NCBI RefSeq assembly: GCF_004341165.1
Contig: NZ_SLZR01000008.1
Location: 1-64,000 of the forward strand
Reading direction: 5' to 3'
Length of the DNA stretch: 64,000 nt
Source: Reinekea marinisedimentorum
GTDB taxonomy: Bacteria; Pseudomonadota; Gammaproteobacteria; Pseudomonadales; Natronospirillaceae
The notes under the pieces are model-generated. The model saw only the letters and a list, made by a program, of their open reading frames with translations. It was not told where the DNA came from and made no database searches. The translations under genes and the position numbers were made by a program. Positions 11,433 through 21,615 of this stretch are shown here, piece after piece (within the stretch, counting starts at the first letter, position 1; every line of letters begins with the position of its first letter).

Positions 11433-12314
11433 TTACTTTTCCAGTTTAGCGAAGTAATCGAAGATAACCGGTACGTCGTGCTGAGCCAGGCCGGCGTCAA
11501 CCGCAGCTTGCAGGCTCTTAGAGGTCGCTTCAGCGATCAGAGACTCAGAGCCCAGATCTTCAACCATCTGAACGAAGTAGCCCAGGTCTTTATTCGCGTT
11601 GGCAATAGAGAAGCCCAGCTTTTCTTCACCGTCTACAGCGTAGAACTTACAGAACTGCATGAACGGAGAGTTAGAAGGACCTGCAGACATGATGTCGAAC
11701 AGTTGCTGGCCATCAACACCGGCTTTTTTCGCAACCGCGAACGCCTGAGACATGGTGGCAACCGTAGTCATACCCATGAAGTTGTTGATCAGCTTAGTGG
11801 TGTGACCGGCACCCAGTGCGCCCAGGTGGAATACGTTTTCGCCCTGCTCATCCAGCAGAGGCTTAACTTTTTCGAAGGTATCCTTGTCACCAGCAGCCAT
11901 GATGTTCAACAGACCATCTTTAGCGTGCGCAGGTGTACGGCCCAGAGGTGCGTCGATCATGCCTACGCCTTTCTCAGCCAGGTCAGCACCGATCTTCTTG
12001 GTAGAAGCAGGGATAGACGTACCGAAGTCAATCAGTACAGAACCTTCTTTCATGCCGGCGAGCAGGCCATCTTCGCCGTATACGATTTTTTCAACAACTG
12101 CGGAAGTCGTCAGGCACAGTTCAACGATGTCACTGGCAGCAGCCAGTTCTTTAGCAGAAGTGAATTGAGTTGCGTTGCCACGAGCAAGAACTGCATCAAC
12201 CGCTGTCTGGCTCAGGTCCATTACGTTTACCTGATAACCGCGTTTCTGCAGGTTTTCAACCATGTTGCCGCCCATCAGGCCCAGGCCAATGAAGCCAATT
12301 ACGGGTTTAGTCAT
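11433..12314 (-). CDS. NAD(P)-dependent beta-hydroxyacid dehydrogenase family reductase
   Basis: The 293-residue product belongs to the 3-hydroxyisobutyrate dehydrogenase superfamily. It has a Rossmann motif GFIGLGLMGGNM at residues 7-18, substrate-binding block DAPLGRTPAHA (family form P.GG/GRT) and the catalytic lysine in TTKLINNF. The GRT variant resembles sulfolactaldehyde reductase (YihU) more than the GGV form of hydroxyisobutyrate dehydrogenases, but this is weak evidence. TAGGAG precedes the ATG. It is separated from the upstream puuR-type gene by about 240 bases and has its own promoter region, which contains the motif shared with other polyamine-locus promoters. The substrate is not determined; succinate semialdehyde- or sulfolactaldehyde-type aldehydes are possibilities. 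Confidence 0.8.
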   Translation of the reverse strand: MTKPVIGFIGLGLMGGNMVENLQKRGYQVNVMDLSQTAVDAVLARGNATQFTSAKELAAASDIVELCLTTSAVVEKIVYGEDGLLAGMKEGSVLIDFGTSIPASTKKIGADLAEKGVGMIDAPLGRTPAHAKDGLLNIMAAGDKDTFEKVKPLLDEQGENVFHLGALGAGHTTKLINNFMGMTTVATMSQAFAVAKKAGVDGQQLFDIMSAGPSNSPFMQFCKFYAVDGEEKLGFSIANANKDLGYFVQMVEDLGSESLIAEATSKSLQAAVDAGLAQHDVPVIFDYFAKLEK

Positions 12315-12330
12315 TTTGTACTCCTAAGAT

Positions 12331-12349
12331 GTCCAAATTATATTTGTAT
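12331..12349 (-). promoter_or_regulatory. Candidate polyamine-regulon operator, copy A
   Basis: Read on the minus strand this 19-base element begins ATACAAATATAATTTGG, contains a TATAAT-like -10 hexamer, and lies 16-36 bases before the reductase ATG. It aligns with elements at 20058-20076 and 24911-24930. The known E. coli PuuR site also contains an AAATATAAT core (family knowledge, recalled). Binding is inferred. Confidence 0.35.
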
Positions 12350-12556
12350 TATTATATGTTCTCGGTGCGTGAAGAATATACACCTGAGCTGAGATAGGCA
12401 AATGATGTGGGGTTGATTTTCACTGAGACACAGTGGTTTAGGGGCTTTATCAGTGTTCGAGCGGGTGTCAACCACTGTAAAGCGAGTTTTAGAGCGTATC
12501 GGCACCTCACCGTCGCCTGCCAACGCCAGAGTGGCATGGTGTAAACGGGCTAACGG

Positions 12557-13099
12557 TCAGAAGGTCGGCGGGGTCGCCGCACTGATCAGCTCGCACTCAA
12601 CCTTGCCGATATTACGGAATCGATGTGGCTGGCGGGTTTCAAAATAGTAAGAGTCGCCGGGCTTCAGCACCTGTTTCTGGTTGCCGACGGTAATTTCGAT
12701 TTCACCGCGCAGGACAATGCCAATCTCCTCACCCTCGTGCTGCATAAAGTCGGTGCCGGTGTCGGCGCCGGGCGGGTAGGTTTCGCGAATCATTGCCAGC
12801 TTACGGTCTTTAATCTGACTGCCGACCAGCAACATGCTGATGGTGCTGTCGCCGATGTCTACCAGCTCATCACTGCTGAAGAAGATCTTATCTTTGGCTT
12901 CGATGTCGATGGTGAAAAAATCACCCATTGATATCGACATAGCATCGAGAATCTTCTTCAGTGAGCCAATGGACGGATTCACCTGATTTTTCTCAATCTG
13001 TGAAATCATGGCATTGGTAACACCACTCAGTTTGGCAAGCTCTCGCTGTGATATGCCTTTCATAGAGCGAATGGCTTTTAACTGTTTACCTACATCCAT
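12557..13099 (-). CDS. puuR: PuuR-like XRE-cupin transcriptional regulator
   Basis: The 180-residue product has an N-terminal Cro/CI-type helix-turn-helix (residues 7-61, with SQRELAKLSGVTNAMISQIE) and a C-terminal cupin domain (residues about 105-175, with HEGEEIGIVLRGEIEI and PGDSYYFETRQPHRFRN). This is the layout of PuuR, the putrescine-responsive repressor. It lies 29 bases downstream of potI, at the end of the potFGHI run, so it is probably expressed with the transporter. Its operator candidates are the AT-rich motifs at 12331, 20058 and 24911. Confidence 0.88.
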   Translation of the reverse strand: MDVGKQLKAIRSMKGISQRELAKLSGVTNAMISQIEKNQVNPSIGSLKKILDAMSISMGDFFTIDIEAKDKIFFSSDELVDIGDSTISMLLVGSQIKDRKLAMIRETYPPGADTGTDFMQHEGEEIGIVLRGEIEITVGNQKQVLKPGDSYYFETRQPHRFRNIGKVECELISAATPPTF

Positions 13100-13128
13100 T
13101 GGCGGTTCCCGGTATTGACTGGCATGGG

Positions 13129-13971
13129 CTAAGTTATTGAAGCCCTGATTTCCTGGCGGCGTCTCTTATCAGCTCTCGACATAAGCCACCAACCCAAGAA
13201 GGCTGCGAATGATACAATGAGTACCATAATAGTGGCCAGAGCATTGATTTTAGGGCTCAGGCCGAGGCGCACACTCGAGAACACGGCGATCGGCAGCGTT
13301 GTTGAGCTGGGGCCGGAAACAAAGCTTGAAATCACCAGATCATCCAGCGAAAGCGTGAAGGCCAGCAGCCAGCCGGCGACCAGTGCCGGTGCAATCATGG
13401 GCAGGGTGATCAGGAAAAATACCTTCACCGGCGCCGCGCCCAAATCCTGTGCGGCCTCTTCGATAGAATTATCCAGCTCTTGCAGCCGCGAGCTGACCAC
13501 GACCGTCACATAAGCGGTACAGAAGGTGACGTGCGCAATCCATATAGTGAGCATTCCGCGCTGAGCGAACAGATCAAAGAATTGCCCCAGCGAGATAAAT
13601 AGCAGGAGTAGCGAAAGCCCGGTAATCACATCCGGCATGACCAGCGGCGCTGTAATCATGAAGGCAAAGCCGGTTTCTCCGCGGAAGCTGGTAAAGCGCT
13701 GCATGATAAACGCGGAAATTGTACCCAGCACGACGGCGGCAGAGGCGGAAAATACACCAATGATCAGGCTGGTTTTGAACCCCTTCATCAGCAGCTCATC
13801 ACGCAGCAGCTCGCCATACCATTTTGTTGAAAAGCCGGACCATACCGTTACCAGGCGGCTCTCATTAAATGAGTAGATCATCAGCAACAGAATAGGGATA
13901 TACAGAAACGCCAGCACCAGCCCGATGATCATCCATTTCCACTTACTGTTGTATTCCGGAATCGCATTCAT
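13129..13971 (-). CDS. potI: Putrescine/spermidine ABC transporter permease PotI/SpuH
   Basis: The frame is longer upstream, but ATG 13971 (MNAIPEYNSKWKW) overlaps the potH stop by 4 bases and gives 280 residues, close to E. coli PotI. About six transmembrane helices are visible. The ABC-permease EAA loop EEAAQDLGAAPVKVFFLITL sits in the second half and is where the ATPase docks. It forms the inner-membrane channel with PotH, energised by PotG and fed by PotF. Confidence 0.93.
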   Translation of the reverse strand: MNAIPEYNSKWKWMIIGLVLAFLYIPILLLMIYSFNESRLVTVWSGFSTKWYGELLRDELLMKGFKTSLIIGVFSASAAVVLGTISAFIMQRFTSFRGETGFAFMITAPLVMPDVITGLSLLLLFISLGQFFDLFAQRGMLTIWIAHVTFCTAYVTVVVSSRLQELDNSIEEAAQDLGAAPVKVFFLITLPMIAPALVAGWLLAFTLSLDDLVISSFVSGPSSTTLPIAVFSSVRLGLSPKINALATIMVLIVSFAAFLGWWLMSRADKRRRQEIRASIT

Positions 13972-14876
13972 CTGGAGGCCTCCATTTCCCGTTTCTGATA
14001 GCGGTGAAACCACACGATCGGCACCATCAAAACCAACAGCATGACGATGGCGACGGCCGATGCGACCGGCCAGTCACGGTTGTTGAAGAATTCCTGCCAG
14101 AGCACGCGACCAATGAGCAGGGAATTCGGCCCGCCGAGCAGTTCCGGGATAATGACTTCACCGACCGCGGGGATGAATACCAGCATTGAACCGGCAATAA
14201 GCCCGGCCTTCGCCTGAGGAATCAGCACATTAAAAAGGGATACGGCCGGCCGTGCGCCCAGGTCGGAAGCGGCTTCCATCAGCGAGTAATCGACCTTCAT
14301 GAGTGCGGTGTAAATCGGCAGTACCATAAAGGGCAGGTAGTTATAAACAATGCCGATGTAGACGGCGATTTGGGTATGCATAATGTGCAGTGGCTGGTCG
14401 ATGAGGCCGATCGACATCAGCGCATTATTGAGCAGACCATTGTTTTTTAAGATGCCTATCCAGGCGTAGATGCGAATCAGAAAGCTGGTCCAGGAAGGCA
14501 GAATAATCAGCATTAATAAAACGTTACGCATGGAAGGCTTCGAGTGTACGATGGCCCAGGCGGTGGGGAAGCCAATCAGCAGGCAAAGCAGGGTAGAGAA
14601 AAATGCGATCCAGACCGACTGCAAGTAAGACGACACATAAAGGCTGTCTTCGATTAAATAAAGATAATTGCCAATATTGAGAAATATACTCAGTTGGTTA
14701 TCGACAAAACTGAACAGGCTGGAATAGGGCGGAATCGATATTTGTGCTTCCGCGAGGCTGATTTTAAATACGAAAAGAAACGGCAGTAAAAAAAACAATA
14801 ACAACCAGCTGTAAGGCACGGCAATGAGTGCATAGCGTTTCAGCGGTATCGATTTAATAGCGTTGAATAACTTCAT
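13968..14876 (-). CDS. potH: Putrescine ABC transporter permease PotH/SpuG
   Basis: The chosen ATG 14876 (MKLFNAIKSIPLKRY) overlaps the potG stop by 4 bases; the longer frame would run into potG. The product is 302 residues with six predicted helices. It has a permease EAA loop MEAASDLGARPAVSLFNVLI. It is one half of the membrane pore with PotI. Four-base overlaps on both sides mark tight translational coupling in potG-potH-potI. Confidence 0.93.
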   Translation of the reverse strand: MKLFNAIKSIPLKRYALIAVPYSWLLLFFLLPFLFVFKISLAEAQISIPPYSSLFSFVDNQLSIFLNIGNYLYLIEDSLYVSSYLQSVWIAFFSTLLCLLIGFPTAWAIVHSKPSMRNVLLMLIILPSWTSFLIRIYAWIGILKNNGLLNNALMSIGLIDQPLHIMHTQIAVYIGIVYNYLPFMVLPIYTALMKVDYSLMEAASDLGARPAVSLFNVLIPQAKAGLIAGSMLVFIPAVGEVIIPELLGGPNSLLIGRVLWQEFFNNRDWPVASAVAIVMLLVLMVPIVWFHRYQKREMEASR

Positions 14877-16066
14877 ATTTTCAGTACCACGGCGCTGTCC
14901 ATTTCCCAATATACATTGATGGGATCATTCCAGTTGGGCAGCTCTTCCTGCCGGCTGACATTTTGAACCGAGACCGTCACAAGCTTATTGCTCGGTAGCC
15001 GAATATAAAATATTGACTGGCTGCCCAGGTAGGCAATGTCTTCAACAATGCCGCTGCAGCTGTTTTCCTGTGGCGAAGAATCTGTGGTCAGGTAGAGTTT
15101 TTCCGGGCGAACAGCAACCATCAGTTTGCTGCCGGGTGTTGCGGTAATGCCGTGGCTGAGCGCGATGGGGTTGTCGATGCTTGGGCACTGAATAACTGAG
15201 CGGGCATCCGTGTTCGATTCCAGTGTGCCTTCAAAAATATTAACCGAGCCAATAAACTCAGCGGCGTAGCGCGAGTTGGGTGATTCATACAGATTTTTGG
15301 GTGAACCTATCTGCACGAACTGACCCCGATTCATAATGGCGATGCGATCGGCCATGGTCATGGCTTCCTGTTGATCGTGTGTCACCATGACGCAGGTTAC
15401 CTCTACCCGCTCAAGAATATCGACAATCTCGAGCTGCATTTTTTCCCGCAGGTTTTTATCCAGTGCGCCCATTGGCTCATCCAGCAGTAGCAGGGCGGGT
15501 TGCTTAGCCAGGCTGCGTGCAAGGGCGACGCGCTGACGCTGGCCGCCGGAAAGCTGGTGTGGCTTTCTGTTGGCGTATTCACTCATATGAACCAACTCCA
15601 GCTGCTCTTCAACCCGGCGTTTTATCTCAGCGCTGGAAAGCCGTTCCTGCTTCAGGCCAAAGGCAATGTTGTTGTAAACCGTCATGTGAGGAAACAGGGC
15701 GTAAGACTGGAACATCATATTGACCGGGCGGCGGTAGGGCGGAATGCCGGAAAGATCCTGGTTGGCCAGGATGATGTTTCCGGAGTCTGGTTTTTCGAAG
15801 CCGGCCAGCATTCGTAACAGGGTCGATTTACCGCAACCGGAAGCACCGACGAGCGCGAAGATTTCGCCCTGATAGATGGTGAGGTCCAGGTTATCGACCG
15901 CCGCGTGACCATCAAATGTTTTGGTCAGCCCCTGAATTTTCAGTAACGGCACTTTCTGGCTGTCATCGCTCAGTTCGCCCGCCTCTGCAGAATGGTCAGG
16001 TTCAGGGTTGTCATGGCCATTTGAATGGTGCCGCTGCGCAGCATTTTCTAAAGCAGTTTCGGTCAT
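14873..16066 (-). CDS. potG: Putrescine ABC transporter ATP-binding protein PotG/SpuF
   Basis: The 397-residue product has a polar 40-residue N-terminal extension, then the ABC domain. Walker A is GASGCGKST, the signature is LSGGQRQRVALARSL, Walker B is LLLLDEPMGALD, and the switch histidine is in VMVTHDQQEA. A C-terminal TOBE regulatory domain follows. The ATG follows AGAGAG at a short distance. It hydrolyses ATP to drive polyamine import through PotHI. The hairpin at 16092-16115 separates it from potF and may lower expression of potGHI relative to the binding protein. Confidence 0.94.
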   Translation of the reverse strand: MTETALENAAQRHHSNGHDNPEPDHSAEAGELSDDSQKVPLLKIQGLTKTFDGHAAVDNLDLTIYQGEIFALVGASGCGKSTLLRMLAGFEKPDSGNIILANQDLSGIPPYRRPVNMMFQSYALFPHMTVYNNIAFGLKQERLSSAEIKRRVEEQLELVHMSEYANRKPHQLSGGQRQRVALARSLAKQPALLLLDEPMGALDKNLREKMQLEIVDILERVEVTCVMVTHDQQEAMTMADRIAIMNRGQFVQIGSPKNLYESPNSRYAAEFIGSVNIFEGTLESNTDARSVIQCPSIDNPIALSHGITATPGSKLMVAVRPEKLYLTTDSSPQENSCSGIVEDIAYLGSQSIFYIRLPSNKLVTVSVQNVSRQEELPNWNDPINVYWEMDSAVVLKI

Positions 16067-16091
16067 TGCAACTCTCTCTTAAAAAGCAAGA

Positions 16092-16115
16092 GCCCCGGCC
16101 GGTGAAAGCCAGGGC
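16092..16115 (-). terminator. Hairpin between potF and potG, possible partial terminator
   Basis: On the minus strand GCCCTGGC (16108-16115) pairs with GCCGGGGC (16092-16099) with one G-U wobble and an 8-base loop. A broken T-rich stretch follows. It lies in the 61-base gap between the binding-protein gene and the downstream transporter genes, a usual place for RNA processing or attenuation. Confidence 0.55.
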
Positions 16116-16127
16116 ATAACGTCTTAA

Positions 16128-17261
<1,134 letters not shown>

Positions 17262-17273
17262 TCAGTGTTTTTC

Positions 17274-18617
17274 TTAAAGTGAATCTAAGGTTGTATCGAG
17301 GGCTTTCTTTGCTCGCTCAATGAGCAAGTCTATTTCTTTTTTGGTAATAATCAGTGGTGGCGAAACGATCATGGTGTCACCAACCGCACGCATAATGAGT
17401 CCGCTTTTAATGCAGTTGTCACGGCACTTCATGCCGACTTCGAGTTCTTTTTTGTAGCGGGTGTTGGTTGTCTTATCGCTGACCAGCTCAATGGCAGCCA
17501 CCATACCCTTAACGCGAGCTTCACCGACCAGCGGGTGCTCGCTTAGCTCCTGCCATTTCTCAGCAAAATAGGGTGCGATAGTTTCTTTCAGCTCGGCAAT
17601 GATATTGCGTGACTGCATTTCGTTGATGTTGGCAATGGCCACAGCGCAGGCAGCTGGGTGACCGGAATAGGTAAAGCCGTGAGCAAACTCAGAGTTGGCA
17701 CTGATCAATACATCGGCAACGTTATCGCGTACCATGACGCCACCCAGTGGCAGGTAGCCAGAGGTAATGCCTTTTGCCATGCACAGCAGATCGGGCCGGA
17801 TGTTGTAGGTTTCGCTTGCAAACCATTCGCCAGTGCGCCCGAAGCCGCAGATGACTTCATCAATCACCAGCAGAATTTCGTACTTGTCGCAAATACGCTG
17901 AATTTCCGGCCAGTAGCTTTCCGGCGGGATAATAACGCCACCTGCGCCCTGAATAGGTTCCGCGATGAAAGCGGCAACCTTGTCTTCGCCAAGCTCCAGA
18001 ATCTTCGCTTCCAGTTGACGCGCACGCTCCAGGCCAAAGGCCTGCAAGTCTCCATCTTCACATTCACCGAATCCGTAGGGTTGGTCTATGTGAACAATAT
18101 CCGGTACGACACCGGCGGTTTGTTTATGCATGGCGCTCATGCCGCCAAGGCTGGCCCCGGCAATCGTGCTGCCGTGATAGGCGTTCTTTCGGCTGATGAT
18201 GGTGCGTTTGTCTTCTTTACCCAGCGTGCTCCAGTAGTAGCGAACCATACGAATGACGGTATCGTTGCATTCAGAGCCCGAGCCGGTGAAGAACACATGA
18301 TTCAAACCCTCAGGAGTGATCTCGGCAAGCAGCTTGGAAAGCTTTGCCGCCGGTGGGTGTGTGGTCTGGAAGAACAGGTTGTAATACGGCAGCTTCTTCA
18401 GCTGCTCGGTGGCAGCCTCTACTAAGGGTTCGCAGCTGTAGCCAAGGTTGGTACACCAAAGGCCGGACATAGCATCTAACATTTCATGACCGTTTTCGTC
18501 ATACACATAAATGCCTTCGGCACGCTCAATCATTCGGGCGCCTTTGTTATTCAGATCGTGATAGTTGCTGAAAGGATGGAAGCAGTGTTCCGCATCGTAC
18601 TGTACCAACTGGCTCAT
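17274..18617 (-). CDS. spuC: SpuC-like polyamine/putrescine:pyruvate aminotransferase
   Basis: The 447-residue class III PLP-dependent aminotransferase has the cofactor-binding GSGSECNDT block, the IDEVICGFGRTG motif, and the PLP-lysine at residue 282 (MAKGITSGYLPLGG). In Pseudomonas, SpuC transfers an amino group from putrescine to pyruvate, giving 4-aminobutanal. Position between a glutamine-synthetase-like gene and potF repeats the Pseudomonas spu order and supports this function. It starts 15 bases after the synthetase gene ends, with AAGGAA before the ATG. Confidence 0.9.
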   Translation of the reverse strand: MSQLVQYDAEHCFHPFSNYHDLNNKGARMIERAEGIYVYDENGHEMLDAMSGLWCTNLGYSCEPLVEAATEQLKKLPYYNLFFQTTHPPAAKLSKLLAEITPEGLNHVFFTGSGSECNDTVIRMVRYYWSTLGKEDKRTIISRKNAYHGSTIAGASLGGMSAMHKQTAGVVPDIVHIDQPYGFGECEDGDLQAFGLERARQLEAKILELGEDKVAAFIAEPIQGAGGVIIPPESYWPEIQRICDKYEILLVIDEVICGFGRTGEWFASETYNIRPDLLCMAKGITSGYLPLGGVMVRDNVADVLISANSEFAHGFTYSGHPAACAVAIANINEMQSRNIIAELKETIAPYFAEKWQELSEHPLVGEARVKGMVAAIELVSDKTTNTRYKKELEVGMKCRDNCIKSGLIMRAVGDTMIVSPPLIITKKEIDLLIERAKKALDTTLDSL

Positions 18618-18632
18618 TATTTAATTCCTTCT

Positions 18633-19964
18633 TTAAACGTTTAGCAACAGGAATTCACGCTCCCAAGAGCTGATTACCTGGAAGAATGTTTTATATTCTT
18701 TGCGCTTTATTGCGATGTAGGCGTCGACGAAACGTTCGCCCAGAATTTCTTTCAGCTCTGCGCTGTTTTCCAGCAGAACCAAAGCTTCCTCGAGTGTATG
18801 GGGAAGGGTGTATGGATCTTCGCTGGTATCATCGGTGGCTCTTTTTGTCGGTTCCAGTTTGTTAACCATACCCAGATAGCCAGAGGCCAGTGTTACGGCC
18901 ATCGCCAGATAGGGGTTGGCATCTGCGCCGGCATATCGGTTTTCAACGCGACGCGATTCCGGACCGGAAGAAGGAATGCGAATGCCGACGGTGCGGTTGT
19001 CTTCGCCCCATTCAAGGTTGGTTGGTGCACTGTCACCGAACATGAGTCGACGGTAGGAGTTCACATTTGGGGCATAGATGGCAATGCCGGCCGGCGTGAA
19101 TTTTTGCAGTCCGGCGATGAAGTGGTAAAGCTGTTCGCTCTTGGTGCCATCTTCGTTGCTGAAAATGTTTTTACAGTCGCTGTCGAGAATGCTCTGGTGA
19201 ATGTGCATGGCAGAGCCGGGTTCATGCTCCATCGGCTTTGCCATAAAGGTTGCGTAGACATCGTGCTGGAGTGCGGTTTCGCGGACGGTTCTTTTAAACA
19301 GAAACGCCTGGTCGGCACACTCCAGTGCATTGCCGTGCTCAAAATTAATTTCCATCTGAGCCGCACCCGACTCGTGGATTAGGGTATCGACATCCAGACG
19401 CTGGGCATCGCAGTAGTCGTACATGTCTTCAAAGAGCGGGTCGAATTCGTTGACGGCATCAATGCTGTAAGACTGGCGTGCGGTTTCCGGGCGGCCATTG
19501 CGGCCAATGGGCGGCTCTAATGGGTAGTCTTCATCGAGGTTTTTCTGGACCAGGTAGAACTCCAGCTCTGGGGCAACAACCGGAGTCCAGCCCTTTTTGG
19601 CGTATAAATCCAGCACCTTGCGCAGTACGCTGCGTGGCGCAATGTCTATCAGGCTGCCGTCACTGTTAAAGCAGTCATGGATAACTTGAGCCGTTGGTTC
19701 TTTTGCCCAGGGCACCAGCCGAATACTGTGCGGGTCGGGCTTTAAAATCATGTCACTGTCGGTCAGGTCGATCATCTGGTCGTCGTCCGGCCATTCACCG
19801 GTAACCGTCTGAAAGAAAAGGCTCTCAGGCAGCCGCATCCCCTTGTCCTTGAGAAACTTACTGGCCGGGATGATCTTGCCCCGGGCGTTGCCTGTGATAT
19901 CGGGCACAAGGCACTCCACTTCTGTGGCGTTCTGCTCTAATAGCCATTCCTTGATGGTATTCAT
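18633..19964 (-). CDS. puuA: Glutamine synthetase-like gamma-glutamylpolyamine synthetase
   Basis: The 443-residue product shows glutamine synthetase signatures: the catalytic block ELEFYLV near residue 145, the glutamate-binding loop GSAMHIHQS, and the ATP-binding PNVNSYRR...NRTVGIRIP region. Lack of the adenylylation-site segment of GlnA and the polyamine context point to gamma-glutamylation of putrescine or another polyamine. It is divergent from a second paralogue at 20187, with 222 bases between the starts. It heads the minus-strand run synthetase-spuC-potFGHI-puuR. The exact amine accepted is unknown. Confidence 0.88.
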   Translation of the reverse strand: MNTIKEWLLEQNATEVECLVPDITGNARGKIIPASKFLKDKGMRLPESLFFQTVTGEWPDDDQMIDLTDSDMILKPDPHSIRLVPWAKEPTAQVIHDCFNSDGSLIDIAPRSVLRKVLDLYAKKGWTPVVAPELEFYLVQKNLDEDYPLEPPIGRNGRPETARQSYSIDAVNEFDPLFEDMYDYCDAQRLDVDTLIHESGAAQMEINFEHGNALECADQAFLFKRTVRETALQHDVYATFMAKPMEHEPGSAMHIHQSILDSDCKNIFSNEDGTKSEQLYHFIAGLQKFTPAGIAIYAPNVNSYRRLMFGDSAPTNLEWGEDNRTVGIRIPSSGPESRRVENRYAGADANPYLAMAVTLASGYLGMVNKLEPTKRATDDTSEDPYTLPHTLEEALVLLENSAELKEILGERFVDAYIAIKRKEYKTFFQVISSWEREFLLLNV

Positions 19965-20057
19965 TCGATGTTACGCCTTTTGTTGCTCTGTTTAGCTGAA
20001 TTCCGCGCTGAAGCGGTGTAATAGAAATGCCATGGCAATAGCGGGAAGTCAAGCTTA

Positions 20058-20082
20058 GGTGTTAATTATTATGTATTATAAT
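20058..20082. promoter_or_regulatory. Candidate divergent promoter/operator, copy B
   Basis: The element at 20058-20076, read on the minus strand, contains ATAATAATTAAC, identical over 12 bases to the copy at 24917-24928. It abuts TATAAT on the plus strand at 20077-20082, and the reverse reading also gives TATAAT at 20075-20080. A regulator bound here could control both divergent synthetase genes. No good -35 is visible, as expected for a regulated promoter. Inference only. Confidence 0.4.
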
Positions 20083-20186
20083 TTGCCATTGCATGTCACA
20101 ATTGTAGGTTTTTGATATTAAATACTTTACAGAAGAGAGGCTGTTCGAGTAGCCTGAAAGGACGAAAAATGTAAAGGACGGTATCA

Positions 20187-21560
20187 ATGCCTATCAACCA
20201 ATCAGCCTGGTTAACCGCAGAGCACTTACCGGAAGTTAAGCAATTTATTGACCAGCATCCGGAAATTGAGAGTGTTGACCTGATTCTTTTTGATACGAAC
20301 GGAAAAGAGCGCGGCAAACGAATTCCAGTTTCTTTGCTGCCTAAGGTTGTGGAGCAGGGAGTGTGCCTACCGGCTTCAGTCTTTGCGCTGGATATTCAGG
20401 GCGAAACCATTGAAGAAACCGGGCTTGGCTTTGACCAGGGCGATTCCGACCGGCAGTGCCGCCTGGTTCCTAATACGCTGTCTGTGATTCCGTGGAAGCC
20501 GGGTGTCGCACAGGCAATGCTGACCATGCTGTGCGCCGAAAGAGAGGTCGGTTTTTTTGCCGATGCCCGCCAGGTATTAAGGCGTCAGCTTTTGGCGATG
20601 AAAGCCCGTGGCTATCAACCCTGTGTTGCTGTTGAGTATGAATTTTACCTGCAGGATCTGGAGCCCGATGAACAGGGCATGCCTCAGCCGCCCATCATGC
20701 CGCTGAGTAAAAAGCGCATGAGTGAAACCCAAGTTTATTCACTGGATGAGCTCGACGAATTTAAAGACTTTATTGACGAGGTTATTGCGGTTTGTGAAGC
20801 GCAAAATATTCCGGCGGCGAACATTACCGCGGAATATGCACCGGGTCAGTTTGAGGTGAACCTGAAGCACAGTACCGATGTTTTACTGGCGTGTGATCAA
20901 TCTCTGCTGATGAAACGCGCAATACGTGCCGTTGCCAAACAGCATGGCTTTACTGCCAACTTTATGGCCAAACCCTATAGCGAATATGCCGGCAGTGGTT
21001 GTCACATTCATATCAGCCTGCTGGATGAAGAGGGTGACAATCTGTTCATAAAGAAACCGGAAATACTGCACCATTCTGTTGCCGGTGTGCTGGAAACCAT
21101 GCCGCAAAGCATGGCGGTGTTGGCGCCCAATGCCAACTCTTACCGACGCTTTCAGCCAAACAAGTTTGTTGCGCTTTGGCCGAACTGGGGTTGGGATAAC
21201 CGAACGGTTGCACTGCGAATTCCATCCGACAGCGAAGAGAACCGCCGCCTTGAGCATCGCCTGGCCGGAGCCGACTGCAATCCCTACCTGGTTGTTGCTG
21301 TCATTCTTGCGAGCATGCAGGAAGGCATGGATAAACAGCTTAACCCGCCTGAACCGATTACCGGCAATGCCTACGAAATGGCGGGGGAAAATCATTTCCC
21401 ATTGTCCTGGCCGGAAGCACTGGAAGCGTTTCGATCCTGTGAAGTGCTGTACCGCCATCTGACGCCCGAGTATTGCCATGTCTATCTGGAAAATAAATAC
21501 AGCGAGCAATTAACCTTTGCGGCTCAGGTGTCACCCCTGGAATACCAGTGGTATCTGTAA
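20187..21560 (+). CDS. puuA: Second glutamine synthetase-like gamma-glutamylputrescine synthetase
   Basis: The 457-residue product has VEYEFYLQDLEPDE (catalytic glutamates), SGCHIHISLLDEEG, PNANSYRRF and NRTVALRIPS, the same landmarks as the paralogue at 18633-19964, but the two are clearly diverged. PuuA joins glutamate to putrescine at the cost of ATP, the first step of the gamma-glutamylated pathway. Its immediate downstream neighbour is a PuuB-like oxidase, which strongly supports this assignment. The start at ATG 20187 has AAAGGAC at a short distance upstream. Confidence 0.9.
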   Translation: MPINQSAWLTAEHLPEVKQFIDQHPEIESVDLILFDTNGKERGKRIPVSLLPKVVEQGVCLPASVFALDIQGETIEETGLGFDQGDSDRQCRLVPNTLSVIPWKPGVAQAMLTMLCAEREVGFFADARQVLRRQLLAMKARGYQPCVAVEYEFYLQDLEPDEQGMPQPPIMPLSKKRMSETQVYSLDELDEFKDFIDEVIAVCEAQNIPAANITAEYAPGQFEVNLKHSTDVLLACDQSLLMKRAIRAVAKQHGFTANFMAKPYSEYAGSGCHIHISLLDEEGDNLFIKKPEILHHSVAGVLETMPQSMAVLAPNANSYRRFQPNKFVALWPNWGWDNRTVALRIPSDSEENRRLEHRLAGADCNPYLVVAVILASMQEGMDKQLNPPEPITGNAYEMAGENHFPLSWPEALEAFRSCEVLYRHLTPEYCHVYLENKYSEQLTFAAQVSPLEYQWYL

Positions 21561-21615
21561 TTAATGTTCAGTTGTCAGGGCGTCTGCACTTATAAATAAA
21601 TGAAGGAAAACAGTC

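Noticed and set aside
11478-12392. 304-codon ORF opposite to the hydroxyacid dehydrogenase
   Set aside because: Shadow of a clear dehydrogenase gene with a Rossmann motif.
17658-18425. 255-codon ORF opposite to spuC
   Set aside because: Shadow of the aminotransferase; no motif.
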